The position numbers and the translations under genes were made by a program. A stretch of 64,000 nucleotides of DNA from Gymnorhina tibicen (taxonomy: Eukaryota; Chordata; Aves; Passeriformes; Artamidae): contig VXAZ01006320.1 in the NCBI GenBank assembly GCA_013399875.1, forward strand, positions 1,267,148 to 1,331,147, in the 5' to 3' direction. Under the pieces are notes generated by a model. That model did no database searches. It saw only the letters and a list, made by a program, of their open reading frames with translations, and had not been told where the DNA came from. Shown in pieces: positions 11,231 through 21,129 of the stretch (its first letter is position 1; each line of letters opens with the position of its first letter).

Positions 11231-12799
11231 GTGCATGGCGTGTGCACGTACAGCTACCGGGGCGGCCGCGGGCCGAGGGGCACAGGGGTGGGCTCCTGCC
11301 TCTAAACCTCCTCAACTTCCCTCCCCGCCCCCTTGCCACCCTGACTTCGGTCGCTTTGCAGGTAGCTTCTTCATTTTTTCAGTTCCCCGTGTTTTCTTAG
11401 AGTCTTCTCGCCCTGGGCTGGGTCTTGCTCACCTTTTGTTTCTCCTGCTCTGTAGGTTCTCCTCTGTGCTGGTCCCGGCCAGTTCACAGAGAAGAAGGCA
11501 GCTGGAGACCTGCTCTCCAAGCTCTTGGGTGCAAATGGGGCTGAAGGGGACGTGTTCGTTCTCCTGCTGCCTGTGGAGCTTTTCGGGCTCCAGACCTGCC
11601 CCTCTCTCCCCTGCCTTCCACCTCTCCTAGTCCCAGCATGGCTGATCCTGCTGCTGGTGGTCCAACTCCCCCACACTCCCCCCCAAATAGGCGACAGTGG
11701 GTTTGGTTAAAGGAGCTCAGGAGGAAGCCATGAACAAACTACCAGAGAAACTCTGCTCCCTGTTGGCAAGGTCAGCTTCCCCACCGGGGCAGGAGTGGGC
11801 AGGCAGGTTTGCATGGTGCTGGCAGATCACCTCGGACATCCCTGGCCCTTCAGCCCCCAAGGCCCTCCCTCCCGGGCAAATTGCCTGGAGTCATCCAAAT
11901 CCTTCTGGCAAGAGCCTGGAGTTTCCTATCCCCACTGCCCAGCCCTGACTCCATCCGTGGCAAAGCAAACAGCAGCTCTGGGGCCTCTCCCTTCTCCCCT
12001 TGCTCCCCTTCTGGGGTGTGCTGTGAAGGGCAGGCGGTGACAGCGCACATGGGAACACGTGGCAGAGGTGACGTAGCTCCAAGGCTACCCTCAACCCCTG
12101 CTCTGTGCCCTCCTTGGCTTCTCAGGAAGAGGCATCCACAGGAGGTGGGAGGTGTGGAGATGAGCCCAGGGCTTGGGGTTACCCAGAGCCTGGGAGGGAT
12201 CGGGCAGGTGCATGGGGAGTACATTTTGACAGAGACATGGGAATGTGTCCCTTCTCCATTCACCACCAGGAGTGGCACCCACAGAAGCCTGAAACACCCC
12301 AGCAGTGCGTGGCCACCCCTGTTTGCAGCCACTGAAAATAATAATAATAAGTACAGGGGAAATATGTGCCTTAGGAGAGAAGCATGAGTCTGGTGGGGAC
12401 AGGGGGTGGTGGGACAAAGGACGGATGATGAGGATGGCCATAGAGAGGACAAGCTGGAGAGGGCTGATCTGGAGGGAAGTGGGTTCCCTCTCCTCCACCT
12501 GTTTTTCTTCCATCTCTCCCCCTGTTTGGGTGCTAAGATCAAGTGCCCCTACGTGTGCTGCTGGCAGGGGGCTGGCAGTGGTCCTTGTCCCTTGCAGCCT
12601 CCCGCCATGGTTTGCAAGGAAAACCGGAAAGCGAGGAGGTGACTGGGAAGGGATGGAGTTACTTGGCAGGACCAGTCCCCACTGGCCCCTCCAGCTTCTC
12701 GGCCACCCCCAAACTCAGCCATCGGCCACGCCCGGGAAGCAGCTGCATCCCTGGGGTGGTGTCAGTGACAGGAGGGTGCCGTCAAGAGGGAGGAGGGCA

Positions 12800-13130
12800 C
12801 GGTGATGGACACCTGCGCCCGCCGCGCACTGACATCAGCGCGGGCGCAGAGCGCAGCAGTTAATGGCCCTCTGCCCTCAGCAAGTGCCCCTCTCCTGCCT
12901 CGTTATTGCGCTGGGCTGGCTTAACCCGGCAGTGCGGCCAGGAATCAATAGATGGATGCTGGCGTCTCAGCAATCGATCCCTTACTCATCCACGCGGTTC
13001 CCAGCCTCCCGCTGGCGCTCGTTTTTCTGTGAATGGCACGGGCTGAGTGAAGCCGTCTGCGCTTGCCTCGCAGCGCTGCGAAACTGAGTCAGGTTGAATT
13101 CCTGCTCCTTGACGTCACTGCTCCTGTGCC
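12800..13130 (+). promoter_or_regulatory. AP-1/CRE cluster in CpG-rich patch
   Basis: Within 330 bases there are a CRE-like TGACATCA (12830-12837), a consensus AP-1 site TGAGTCA (13085-13091) and a perfect palindromic CRE TGACGTCA (13110-13117), all in locally CpG-rich DNA. The mix of AP-1 and CRE is typical of activity-dependent neuronal promoters and enhancers, and KCNJ4 is a forebrain channel. The target gene is inferred from proximity only. Confidence 0.4.
12814..12848. repeat. GC-rich imperfect inverted repeat around a CRE-like loop
   Basis: The left arm TGCGCCCGCCGCGC (12814-12827) pairs with the right arm GCGCGGGCGCA (12838-12848) apart from a three-base insertion. The ten-base spacer is mostly the TGACATCA box. 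It could form a hairpin, or simply be paired GC boxes. Confidence 0.55.
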
Positions 13131-16100
13131 CCTTAGCAGGGCGGAGAGGCCTCACAGGGAACCCCCAGAGGCACTGGCACCGGTTTTCCTCCCCAGACAA
13201 GGTGGTTTTAATGGAGATGGTTTGGAATGAAGCCCCTTGTTGGGAGAGATGCTGATTCTCTGGCAGTGGGGAGCTTGGGACAGGCAAGGGCTGCTTTTGA
13301 GCTGGTTCTCGCCCTCAGACCTCTCAGGCTCGTTCTCCGGCAGTGAAGGTGGTGCCGTGGCACAGGCGGCTGAGGGATGGGAGCCGGCTGCAGTGTGACC
13401 CTGTCCCAGTGGCCCCAGAGACCCAGGTACCTCCATGCCTGTCCTCCTGGGAGCCTGGCAGCCGGCAGCTTGCTTCAGAGACAGTTTTGGCACTAACCCA
13501 CTGATTTATTTGGGGAGGAGATGCCCACCATCTCCTGGCACCAGCCACGCTGGCACAGCAGCACCACTGCTGCTCTCACTGGAAATTAGAGAGTGCAGGG
13601 TGGAGAACAAGATACCCTCCAGCTCGGCACCTCCCCACGCCGCCAGCCAGGGGCTGCTGCCGCCACTCTGCCCACGCTCCTGCCACCATGGCAGTGGGTC
13701 TGCCCCTCACAATCTGGACGGCTGTTTTATTTCTATGGCAACATTTCTCCTGAAACACTTCAGAGGGAGCCTGGTGCTGTTCAATTATGAGGGAAGCAGC
13801 ATCCCCCATTCTGTCCCCTGCAAAAGGCTCAGAGAAACGACCCTGACACCTCTCCTCACCTCCTTCCCTCCCTGGTAAGAGGCACCAGCATTGGTACAAT
13901 GAGCTGCTGGCCTTGTCCCAGCTGCCTCTCTGCTGCCTGTTCTCCTTTCCCCTGCCTTCAGCTTTGCTCTCCCCTCTTCTCTCGCCTGCTCCCTTTCTGC
14001 TGGCAGCCTGCTTAAGCACCCGCGCAGACTGACCAGCTGAAAGGAGTCTTAGAGCAAGTGGATGTCGAAAGTGACGCTGCTGTAGAGGAGGGAAAAGCCC
14101 CGGGAGAGCTGTATAGGTCGGCCCCGCCAGCAGCACGGTGAGTGCGGGGCTGAAGGGCACTGGGGATCCCAGAGGCTGGGCAGACAGGCGCTTCATCCCT
14201 CTGAAAAGCTCGATGGCATTACGAAGAGGCGGTGCCTGCCACGGGACTAAACACAGCGGCCCCAGAAGTCCTCTCCTCTCCTGTTCCCGTTGTTCCCACC
14301 AGCAAGAAAGAGCCTCGTGTCTGGGTGGAGGTGAGCAGGCAGAAGTTGCGGGCAGCACCGAGTGCCAGCAGGCGACAGGCAGGTGAGCAGGCAGAATGCC
14401 AGCGGGAGCGGCTGTCGCAGCCCGGAGGAGCAGGGGTATGACAGCAACTCGTAACGATGGCGGGGGGGATATCGCAGTCCTGGCAGTGTGCAGATGCAGC
14501 CGCCGTGTCCCGCTTCGCACTGCTCTCCCCCAGCCCCGTCCTGCCCGCGATGGCAGCCCCGCCCTGTCGGAGAGCTGGGGGGTAGGGAAGGAGGGGGCAA
14601 TGGTCCTCTGTACTGCGTGAGTTGGGCAGCACTTAGGCTTGACACCTTCCAGATGTGTTTGTTAAACCTGACTGGTCAAGCCGCAGCAATACAAGTCAGC
14701 AAACCTGTAGTGAAATACTTGGTCCGCTCTCTGCGGGAATGCGGTTTTGCAGCTTACCTGGGATGCTCCCTCTGCTCTGTTTCTGGTGCCTAGCAGGCAT
14801 GGCTGAAAGGGGAGAAGCTGGGGCCCTTTCAGGAGGCTCGTGACTCTGCTCAGCTCCTTATTAGCATAGCGACAAGGTGGGTGAAGGGAGGTTTTTTTTC
14901 CCTGTCACCGATGGGTTAGTGCTCAGCAGCCAGGCCAGGCTGGGAACTCAGCTGTCGTGCAGCAGCTGGGTGCGGAGAAGCGGCTGCAGCCTCTCTCGAT
15001 CGGGGGCTTGGCGCAGAGCAGGCTTTGCCCTGGTTATTGCTCGCCCTTGCTGCTGTCACTGTTGTTATCATCATTCATAAACTATTTGCAGGCACCTGCC
15101 TTGCTGGGCGCTTGGCAGAGTCACCGGCAGTCCATCCCTGCCCTGTCAAGAGCACAACGGCAGCAGGCAGGCAGATGACGTGAGCCACCCTTGCCTCCCT
15201 TTTCCTGCACACTGATAATTATCCTGTCCCCTGACTAGCCAAAAGCCATCAAGACACCCCGCATGGCCAGGCACTTTGTGCTGAAGAGATGCCGAAGCAC
15301 AGGGATGCTGCTGGGAATGGCCTTACATCAGGGCTCCCACAGGGCAGGACTCCCAGTGAAGGGAGTTCCAGGGATGAGGGGATTAGGGAAGATGCCCTTT
15401 GCACTTTGCAGTTGTGCTGGGAAGCTGGGGCAGGGCAGGTGACCTGAGGACCTCAGAGACACCCCAGAGCCTTCAGTTTTTCAGCTCTTGCAGGTTTTGC
15501 ACCAACCCTTCAGGGTCTAGTCCGTGGTTTTGGCAGGCAGGGTGCCGGCTGTATGGCAGCCCCTGTGTTTCCTCAGGAGCGGGTGGGATGCGGTCTGCAC
15601 CCTGGCTGCTACAAAAGCTCGGTTCCTTTTTGGCCAAGAACACCACCCAGGGAAGGCCAGGGGCCTTCTGAGCATTTAATTTTTCCTCTGATGCCAGCTA
15701 CAAAGAATAACACCCACCTACCTCACTCACCAAGAAAAAGCAGGGACTTCTCCCCAGTTGCCACTCCAGCAGCATCCTCTCCTTCCAATCCTGCTCGGTC
15801 AACCCCCAGCTCCTCTGTCTTGTACCCCCAGCCCATTTTGGCCAGAGAAGAGTGGGTGAATGCCAGTGCCAATCCCACCAGCCCCACCATGGGGTATCCC
15901 CCATCTAGTCCGAGATCCTGGGGAGCAGGCAGCTGTTCTTGCAGTGCCATTGTCTGGACCGTGCAGCCACAGCAGGGATCGCTGGGGCGGTGTGGGAGCA
16001 GGCAGAGGGTGATGCTGTCACCTTTCTGTGCCTCTTCCCGACTTTGTCATCCTGGGGACCTTTGTGTGGTTCCCATTTTTATCTGTTTTTTTCTCCCTCT

Positions 16101-16140
16101 CACTCTTTCTCTCCTTCTCTCTTCGCTTTCTTCTCTCCCC
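13131..16140. other. Non-coding, includes a GC-rich patch with a splice donor
   Basis: No coding gene is recognised. GC-rich sequence at about 13960-14600 contains the donor-like AGCACG|GTGAGTG (intron from 14138), so an unseen 5' exon is possible. A minus-strand 314-codon ORF (13576-14520) is low-complexity and is probably a by-product of composition. Confidence 0.4.
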
Positions 16141-16760
16141 CTCCCATCAGCATGTGGGCTGATCACTGCTCAAACTTTTAATTCAGATGGTAATTGGAAT
16201 AATAATACGGGCAGAATCCTTCTGGCTCCGTTGCTGCAGCTGGCTTCAGGGAGCTATGAATAGCTCTGAGTCACACACTGAGATGGTTTAACTTCAAATC
16301 ATTTTGTTTTGTTTTCATATTACCCATCCTCAGGCTCCAGAGCTTCACGGGGTAAAAAATATCCCCCTTCTCACTCCACTCCAAAATATAAACCGGGCAG
16401 AGGCACATGAATAAAATCCTCTTTTGGAGAGGGAAGCTGGTCAGCGGATCATGCCTTGAGGGGCAGATGGGGACTGTTGGCACTTAATCTATTTATAATT
16501 ATTGAACGAAAAGGCAGAAGTGTGTATATAAAAATGGTATAGAGTTGATTACAGCTTCCTCCCCTCACCTTCCATATGTCACTTGCCTTTTTAATATGGT
16601 AAAACTCTCCTGCACGGTGACTGTGCCTTCGCGTGTGCCCGTACAGCGCCTGGCACCCTGCCCTGCCGGCACGGAGGAGCGAGAGCTCGGCCGCTGACTC
16701 GTGTGGCAGGACAGCCCCCCATGGCACTGAGCTGCCCTATGAGCCCCGGCACGAACCCTG
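16141..16760. promoter_or_regulatory. Candidate AT-rich enhancer block
   Basis: AT-rich, low-repeat sequence embedded in GC-rich surroundings. It has an E-box CAGATG (16184-16189) directly beside a homeodomain-type TAATTG (16191-16196) and other AT-rich sites such as TTTATAATTATTG near 16490. It looks like a conserved non-coding element, but I cannot test conservation here. Confidence 0.25.
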
Positions 16761-18824
16761 GGAATATTCATGAGGAATAGCAGAAGAGATGGAGTTACAA
16801 GGAGGATGGAGAGGACACACGGAATGCTATGGGTCTGCAAGGCTCTGCAAAAAGGCAAAGAGGTCCCTTCTCAGCTGCGGGTGTTTCCGCCCTGACTCCC
16901 CAAGAGGCGAGAAGTTCGTCTGCCGTGTTGTCAGCGTGCCCGAGCTGGCAGGATGGGTCTGTGGAGGCTGATCCCAAGCCAGCCGGAGCTGCGCAGCCGG
17001 TAATAGGGACAAAGGCACAAAGCGGAGCGCAACCAGCGGCTGCAGTATTGACCACAGACAGGAGGGAAGCATTTGCCAGACAACTCCAGAGAAAGCAAAG
17101 ACTAAGAGTGTAAAAATACCCTGGGATTTTTCCATCATCGTCGCTCACAGTGTATGTCCCAGAGCACCAGATACGGTTGTTATAAAAAGAGAAGTGGGGG
17201 AGTGCTTTAGCGTGGACTTTTCTGTTCTGTTTCATGAGACTCTTCCATTGCAAATTTAAGGGAGGATTGACAATATATGATCTACTCTGGCAGGGGCTGG
17301 AGAAAGACTGGGACGTGCGAGGCGCTGCACTGTGTACAGGGGATGGAGCGATGGAGGCATTGCCCCGGCACCAAGCGCCTCGACCTTATTAGCCTGCAGA
17401 TCCCTTGGAAAGGGACAGCAGCAGCGCAGCCCCACGTGTCTGCTCAGGGCCAGAGCAGAACTGGGGTGGCAGCGTGGGCTGGTGTGACGGCTTGTGCTGC
17501 TGGAGCACGGTGTCACACGGGAAGGAGGAGATGACTGCAGCACTGTGGTGGTGTCCTCGGCATTGCTCAATCTAAGACACAGGAGGTGGAAAGTGGTTGG
17601 GAAAGAGGGAAGGGTAGTGCATGTTTTGGGGCTGGAGGCAGCTGCTGGCCCCTGGAGACCCACCTGGCTGACAGTTTCAATGCTGCAAGGCAGTGGCTGT
17701 GATGTCCGTGCTGCAGCAGCTTCCCAGAGTGCTGGGGGCTTCTGCAGGCCGTGAAATACATGGGTGTTCGTGTACACCTGGGACAGGCAGCAGAGGGATG
17801 GAGAGGGATAGATGCAGCCTCCTGCCTAACATCTCTCCTTGCTGCACCCACAAGCTTGGTTTCATCCCACTCCATAGGAGTTGCCACTGACCCTGCAGCT
17901 TCATCCTCCACGTGGGGGTCCCCGGAGGCAGAGCAAGCTCCAAGAAATGTCCTCAGGCATGCTCTGGATTCGTGTCTCTGTCCTCAGCCAGGCTTTCCTC
18001 CCTCTTGTCCATGTGACAGGCAGCTGCCTGTTCAGGATATGAATAAAATCCCCTTCTGCTGGAGACACCTCTGAGCCTTCCCCTTTCATTCCATTGTGTT
18101 CCAGGTTTCTGAGTTGCAATGGGACCTTTTCACAGCCATTTGAGCTATGTTTGCACAGGATTTTGTCTCCTGGTAAGGCCCCTGGCCTTGCAAAGCTGGC
18201 AGCATCAATTTTGCCAGCAGGGATGTCAGTGAAGGCCCTGGGCCACCAGCTGCTGAGGAGGGACAGTGACCCAATGTGGTAGCAGTCCCCAGCCCAGGGC
18301 TCCTCGCCTGCCTGTCTGTCCTTCCCATGGCAGCACCACACGCTGTGGGGGTGTGTTGGGGTGGAAGTGGGAAATGTGTTTATTTTTGTTCGTCTCCTGG
18401 CTCGTGCCGCTCTGAGTTTGTGGCACTCGGTATTACTAACACTTCCCTGTGCCAGCTGGCAGCAGGGGATGAATCAGATTGGCAGCACCACAGCATGGAC
18501 CCTTCACCGGCCGTTCAGCTTGGAGTGATGCCTCTGGCCAAAGTGCTGGTGATGTCTCCTGCCCCTGTCCAGGGTGAAACCCAACCAAAACGCCAGTGGC
18601 TTGACCTTGCTGGTGGAGATGTCTCGGTACCCCGTGGGACAGGGTTGTCCCCTCTGACCCATGCTGCCTGCCTGGGCCGGATGGTCCCTTCCCTCCTTTA
18701 CACTGGAGGTCTCAGGTGGCTTCGTGAGCTGCTCTCTGCCCGCTGGCAGCATCCCCAAGCTGGGGTCAGCTCTGCAGCCAGGAAGACAGCTTATCTTTTT
18801 AAAAACAAAAACACCTTTTGCCGT

Positions 18825-19422
18825 TGTTGTGGTTTAACCCCTCCAGGCAACCTAAGTATCACTCAGCCCCTCTCTCCCTCTCACTGCCCCCAGCCCCAGG
18901 AGGGAGGGAAATTGAAAAAAAAAGGTAAACGTTTTGTGGGTTGAGATAAGAACAATTTAAAAATTGAAATAAAATATAATAATAATAAATACGTTAATAA
19001 TATTAATATTATTATCAATAATAATAATAGTAATAGTAATAATAAGCAGAGAGAGAGAGAGAATAACAGGACCCAAGAGAAACAAGTGATGCACAACCCA
19101 GTTATTCACCACCCATTGATGCCCAGCCCCTTCCCATTAACTCCCCCAGTTTATATACTGGGCATGATGCTCTATGGCGTGGAATATCCCTTTGGCCAGT
19201 TTGGACCAGCTGTCCTGGCCATGCTCCCTCCTGGATTCTTGCGCAGCTCCTCATTGGCAGGACATGGGCAACAGAAAAGTCCTTGGCTTGGAGTAAGAAG
19301 CTACTTACCAACAACTCCAACATGTCTGTGTTATCAGCATTATTCTCATACTAAATCCAACACACAGCACTGTGCTGGCTACTGCGAAGAAAATTAACTG
19401 AGTCCTATACAGAATCAGGGCA
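18825..19422 (+). mobile_element. Solo LTR of an avian endogenous retrovirus
   Basis: A 598-base element starting TGTTGTGGTTTAACCCC and ending GGGCA. It matches, from memory, a widespread bird LTR in its 5' start, its AT-repeat interior, the TATA-like block TTTATATACTGGGC near 19150, the 'cctttggccagtttgg' block near 19190 and the 'aagaaaattaact' block near 19390. There is no internal retroviral region and no second LTR, so it is a recombined solo copy. The bases flanking the ends (GCCGT and GCAAT) do not form a clean target duplication, which suggests an old insertion or imprecise limits. It has the same orientation as the intronless ORF that starts 306 bases downstream. Confidence 0.85.
18961..19052. 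repeat. (AATAAT)n/(AG)n microsatellite inside the LTR
   Basis: A run of AATAAT/AATATT/AGTAAT units followed by a short GAGAGAGA tract near 19047-19060. It lies where this LTR type normally carries an AAT-rich segment, so it is internal to the element and not an independent locus. Confidence 0.85.
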
Positions 19423-19728
19423 GCAATTGATTGCTTCCTCCCTCTTTCCTGCTTCTGACAACTCAGCACACGTGGAACTTGATGACATCACAGACCTTGG
19501 AACGTTGGTGGTTCCAGTTGTCCCCAGAGACAAGATGCAGAGGTACACGGTTCTATCCCTCCTGAACATCCTGGTTTTCTAAACAGAGGGATTTTGGTGG
19601 CCACAACAAGCATTGCTGAGGCCGCAGAGGTGGCACATTGCTTGTCAGTGTCAACAGACTGCATGGCCTGCACTGCAGGAGGACAATTTGGATTCTCCTG
19701 CTTGCTGCAGCCCAGAGCATTCTGAAAA
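19423..19728 (+). promoter_or_regulatory. Leader/promoter of intronless gene: CRE-like site and uORFs
   Basis: Sequence between the LTR and the coiled-coil ORF. A CACGTG E-box (19468-19473) is followed by TGACATCA (19483-19490), a CRE-like box of the kind used by CREM in spermatids. No TATA box follows it. Two short upstream ORFs occur: 19535-19582 (15 codons) and 19663-19725 (20 codons). The second is in the same frame as the main ORF and stops at a TGA three bases before the main ATG. Whether transcription starts here or in the LTR is unknown. Confidence 0.35.
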
Positions 19729-21018
19729 ATGCAGCGGCCATTTAGCATCTTTGGGCTGATGATGACGGTCTACCCAGAATCTCAAGGCTTGGAAGGTGAT
19801 GATGACAATAGTGGTGGTGATGATGATGACAACGAAGAATTAGGGAACTCCAGCCAGTCTGAGCATCCTTCACCCTCACTCAAGAGCAGTGATAGCACAG
19901 ATGACAATCAGACAGAGGATCTGGGAGAACCCACCCCATTTTCCCTAGCTCCCAAGCTCTCTTACATGGTGAAAGATAAACAAGTGGGCTTGGCCAAGCA
20001 TGCACTGGAGCTTGAGGAGGAAGATCAGGAACTTCAGGAACCATTTTACGAAGACATGGGAATGTCTGACAGCTTGGCTGGAGATGAGGAACCCAGCCCA
20101 ACCTATCGCCTTCCTGGGCATCAGAGGCTGCCTGCTTTCCAGAAGACCAGTACAGCACTAAGTGGCTTCTATGAATCTTTCCAGCATAGCTCAGGCCAGC
20201 ACTCGGGGACAGAGGCCTCTGCCACACAGGCCCATGCCAGTGACCATTATGTGGAACACCCAGAGAGCAGCACGGGAGAGGAGCCCCAAGTGCTGCACGA
20301 GGAGGACGGCGAGGACAGGGAGTCCCCATCCCCGCAGCCAACCTATGAGTGGCTCAGGCAGGAGAACAGCCTCCTCAGGTCGGAGAACGAAATGCTCAGG
20401 AATGTGAACCTCGTGCTCGTGTCAGAGAACTTTGCACTCAGGGAGGCGTTCAAAGAGCTCAAGAAGGACAGCTCTGCACTCACGGGGGAGGACGTTGTGC
20501 TCAGGGAGGAATACAACGTGCTCAGGGAGAAGTATGACAGGCTTGAGGGTGAGAATGCTGCGCTCAGGAAGGAAAATGCCATGGTCAGGAGAATGTTTAA
20601 CACCTTCCAGAACAACTTGAAGAGACAGGCATGCATGGTGTCAAGCCTGCAGGACCAGCTGAAGGCCAGCCAGGCTGAACGAGAAAGGGAAGTCCAAGAG
20701 CTCCAGTCCTTAGTCCAGCAGAGTCAGTGTCATCTTCAGATAATGAGCCAGCGGACTCTGGATGCCGAAATAAATGTGGAGAGGCTGAAGCAGAAGATCT
20801 TTATTCTCCAAGGACAGCTGGAGAGATTCAAGACGGGGAATGAAAACCTGAGAACAGACTGGCCTGGAAGCAGTGAAGCACAACTTAGACTTCACCAGGC
20901 AAAACCCCCACGATCTCATAATGGGAAAAAATGGCTCCCTCAGGCAGCTCCTGCCTCAGGAATGCTGCCCGTTGTTGCTGAGGTCCTTGAATCTACCAGG
21001 AAAATTCTCAAATTTTAA
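19729..21018 (+). CDS. Intronless acidic coiled-coil protein, family not recognised
   Basis: An uninterrupted 429-codon ORF far longer than chance ORFs nearby, with A at -3 and an in-frame TGA two codons upstream. Residues 22-65 are acidic and Asp/Ser-rich (DDDNSGGDDDDNEE). Residues 70-200 are probably disordered. Residues 206-372 form a long coiled coil with Leu/Asn heptads, the LRxENxxL pattern repeated from 209 to 290, and a second amphipathic block around 302-368. The tail 373-429 is basic and Pro-rich, then hydrophobic. There are no membrane segments or signal peptide. The LREEN-type repeats recall Chibby-2/spermatid-associated proteins, but the similarity may be only compositional. The gene is intronless, has a CRE-like leader and ends in a close poly(A) signal, which fits a retrocopy or a testis-type gene. 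Function is unknown. Confidence 0.75.
   Translation: MQRPFSIFGLMMTVYPESQGLEGDDDNSGGDDDDNEELGNSSQSEHPSPSLKSSDSTDDNQTEDLGEPTPFSLAPKLSYMVKDKQVGLAKHALELEEEDQELQEPFYEDMGMSDSLAGDEEPSPTYRLPGHQRLPAFQKTSTALSGFYESFQHSSGQHSGTEASATQAHASDHYVEHPESSTGEEPQVLHEEDGEDRESPSPQPTYEWLRQENSLLRSENEMLRNVNLVLVSENFALREAFKELKKDSSALTGEDVVLREEYNVLREKYDRLEGENAALRKENAMVRRMFNTFQNNLKRQACMVSSLQDQLKASQAEREREVQELQSLVQQSQCHLQIMSQRTLDAEINVERLKQKIFILQGQLERFKTGNENLRTDWPGSSEAQLRLHQAKPPRSHNGKKWLPQAAPASGMLPVVAEVLESTRKILKF
20344..20580 (+). repeat. 21-bp heptad-coding minisatellite within the coiled-coil ORF
   Basis: The unit is roughly CTCAGG-N3-GAGAAC-N6, encoding L-R-x-E-N-x-x. It is repeated about ten times, with a few units reading CTCAAG or CTCACG. 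Because the period is a multiple of three and stop-poor, the other plus frames are also open here. This indicates growth of the coiled coil by in-frame tandem duplication. Confidence 0.75.
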
Positions 21019-21113
21019 GCAGAAAAAGATCTATGAGTGCAATTCTGTGTGAGTTCTATGGATTCATGAGTGGTCTGAGGCCATGGGTCTCCCACTTGCA
21101 GACATTTACTGCA

Positions 21114-21119
21114 AATAAA
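21114..21119 (+). terminator. Poly(A) signal AATAAA of the intronless gene
   Basis: Canonical AATAAA 96 bases after the stop codon, followed by a GT-rich stretch (TATGTGTGCTCAG) at about 21144. It supports an independent transcription unit with a 3' UTR of roughly 115 bases. Confidence 0.65.
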
Positions 21120-21129
21120 AACATTTACT

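Noticed and set aside
13576..14520. 314-codon minus-strand ORF
   Set aside because: GC-rich, low-complexity and without a recognisable domain. It overlaps open frames on the other strand and has no splice or poly(A) context.
20349..20620. Two extra plus-frame ORFs inside the coiled-coil gene
   Set aside because: Open only because the 21-bp repeat lacks stops in every frame.
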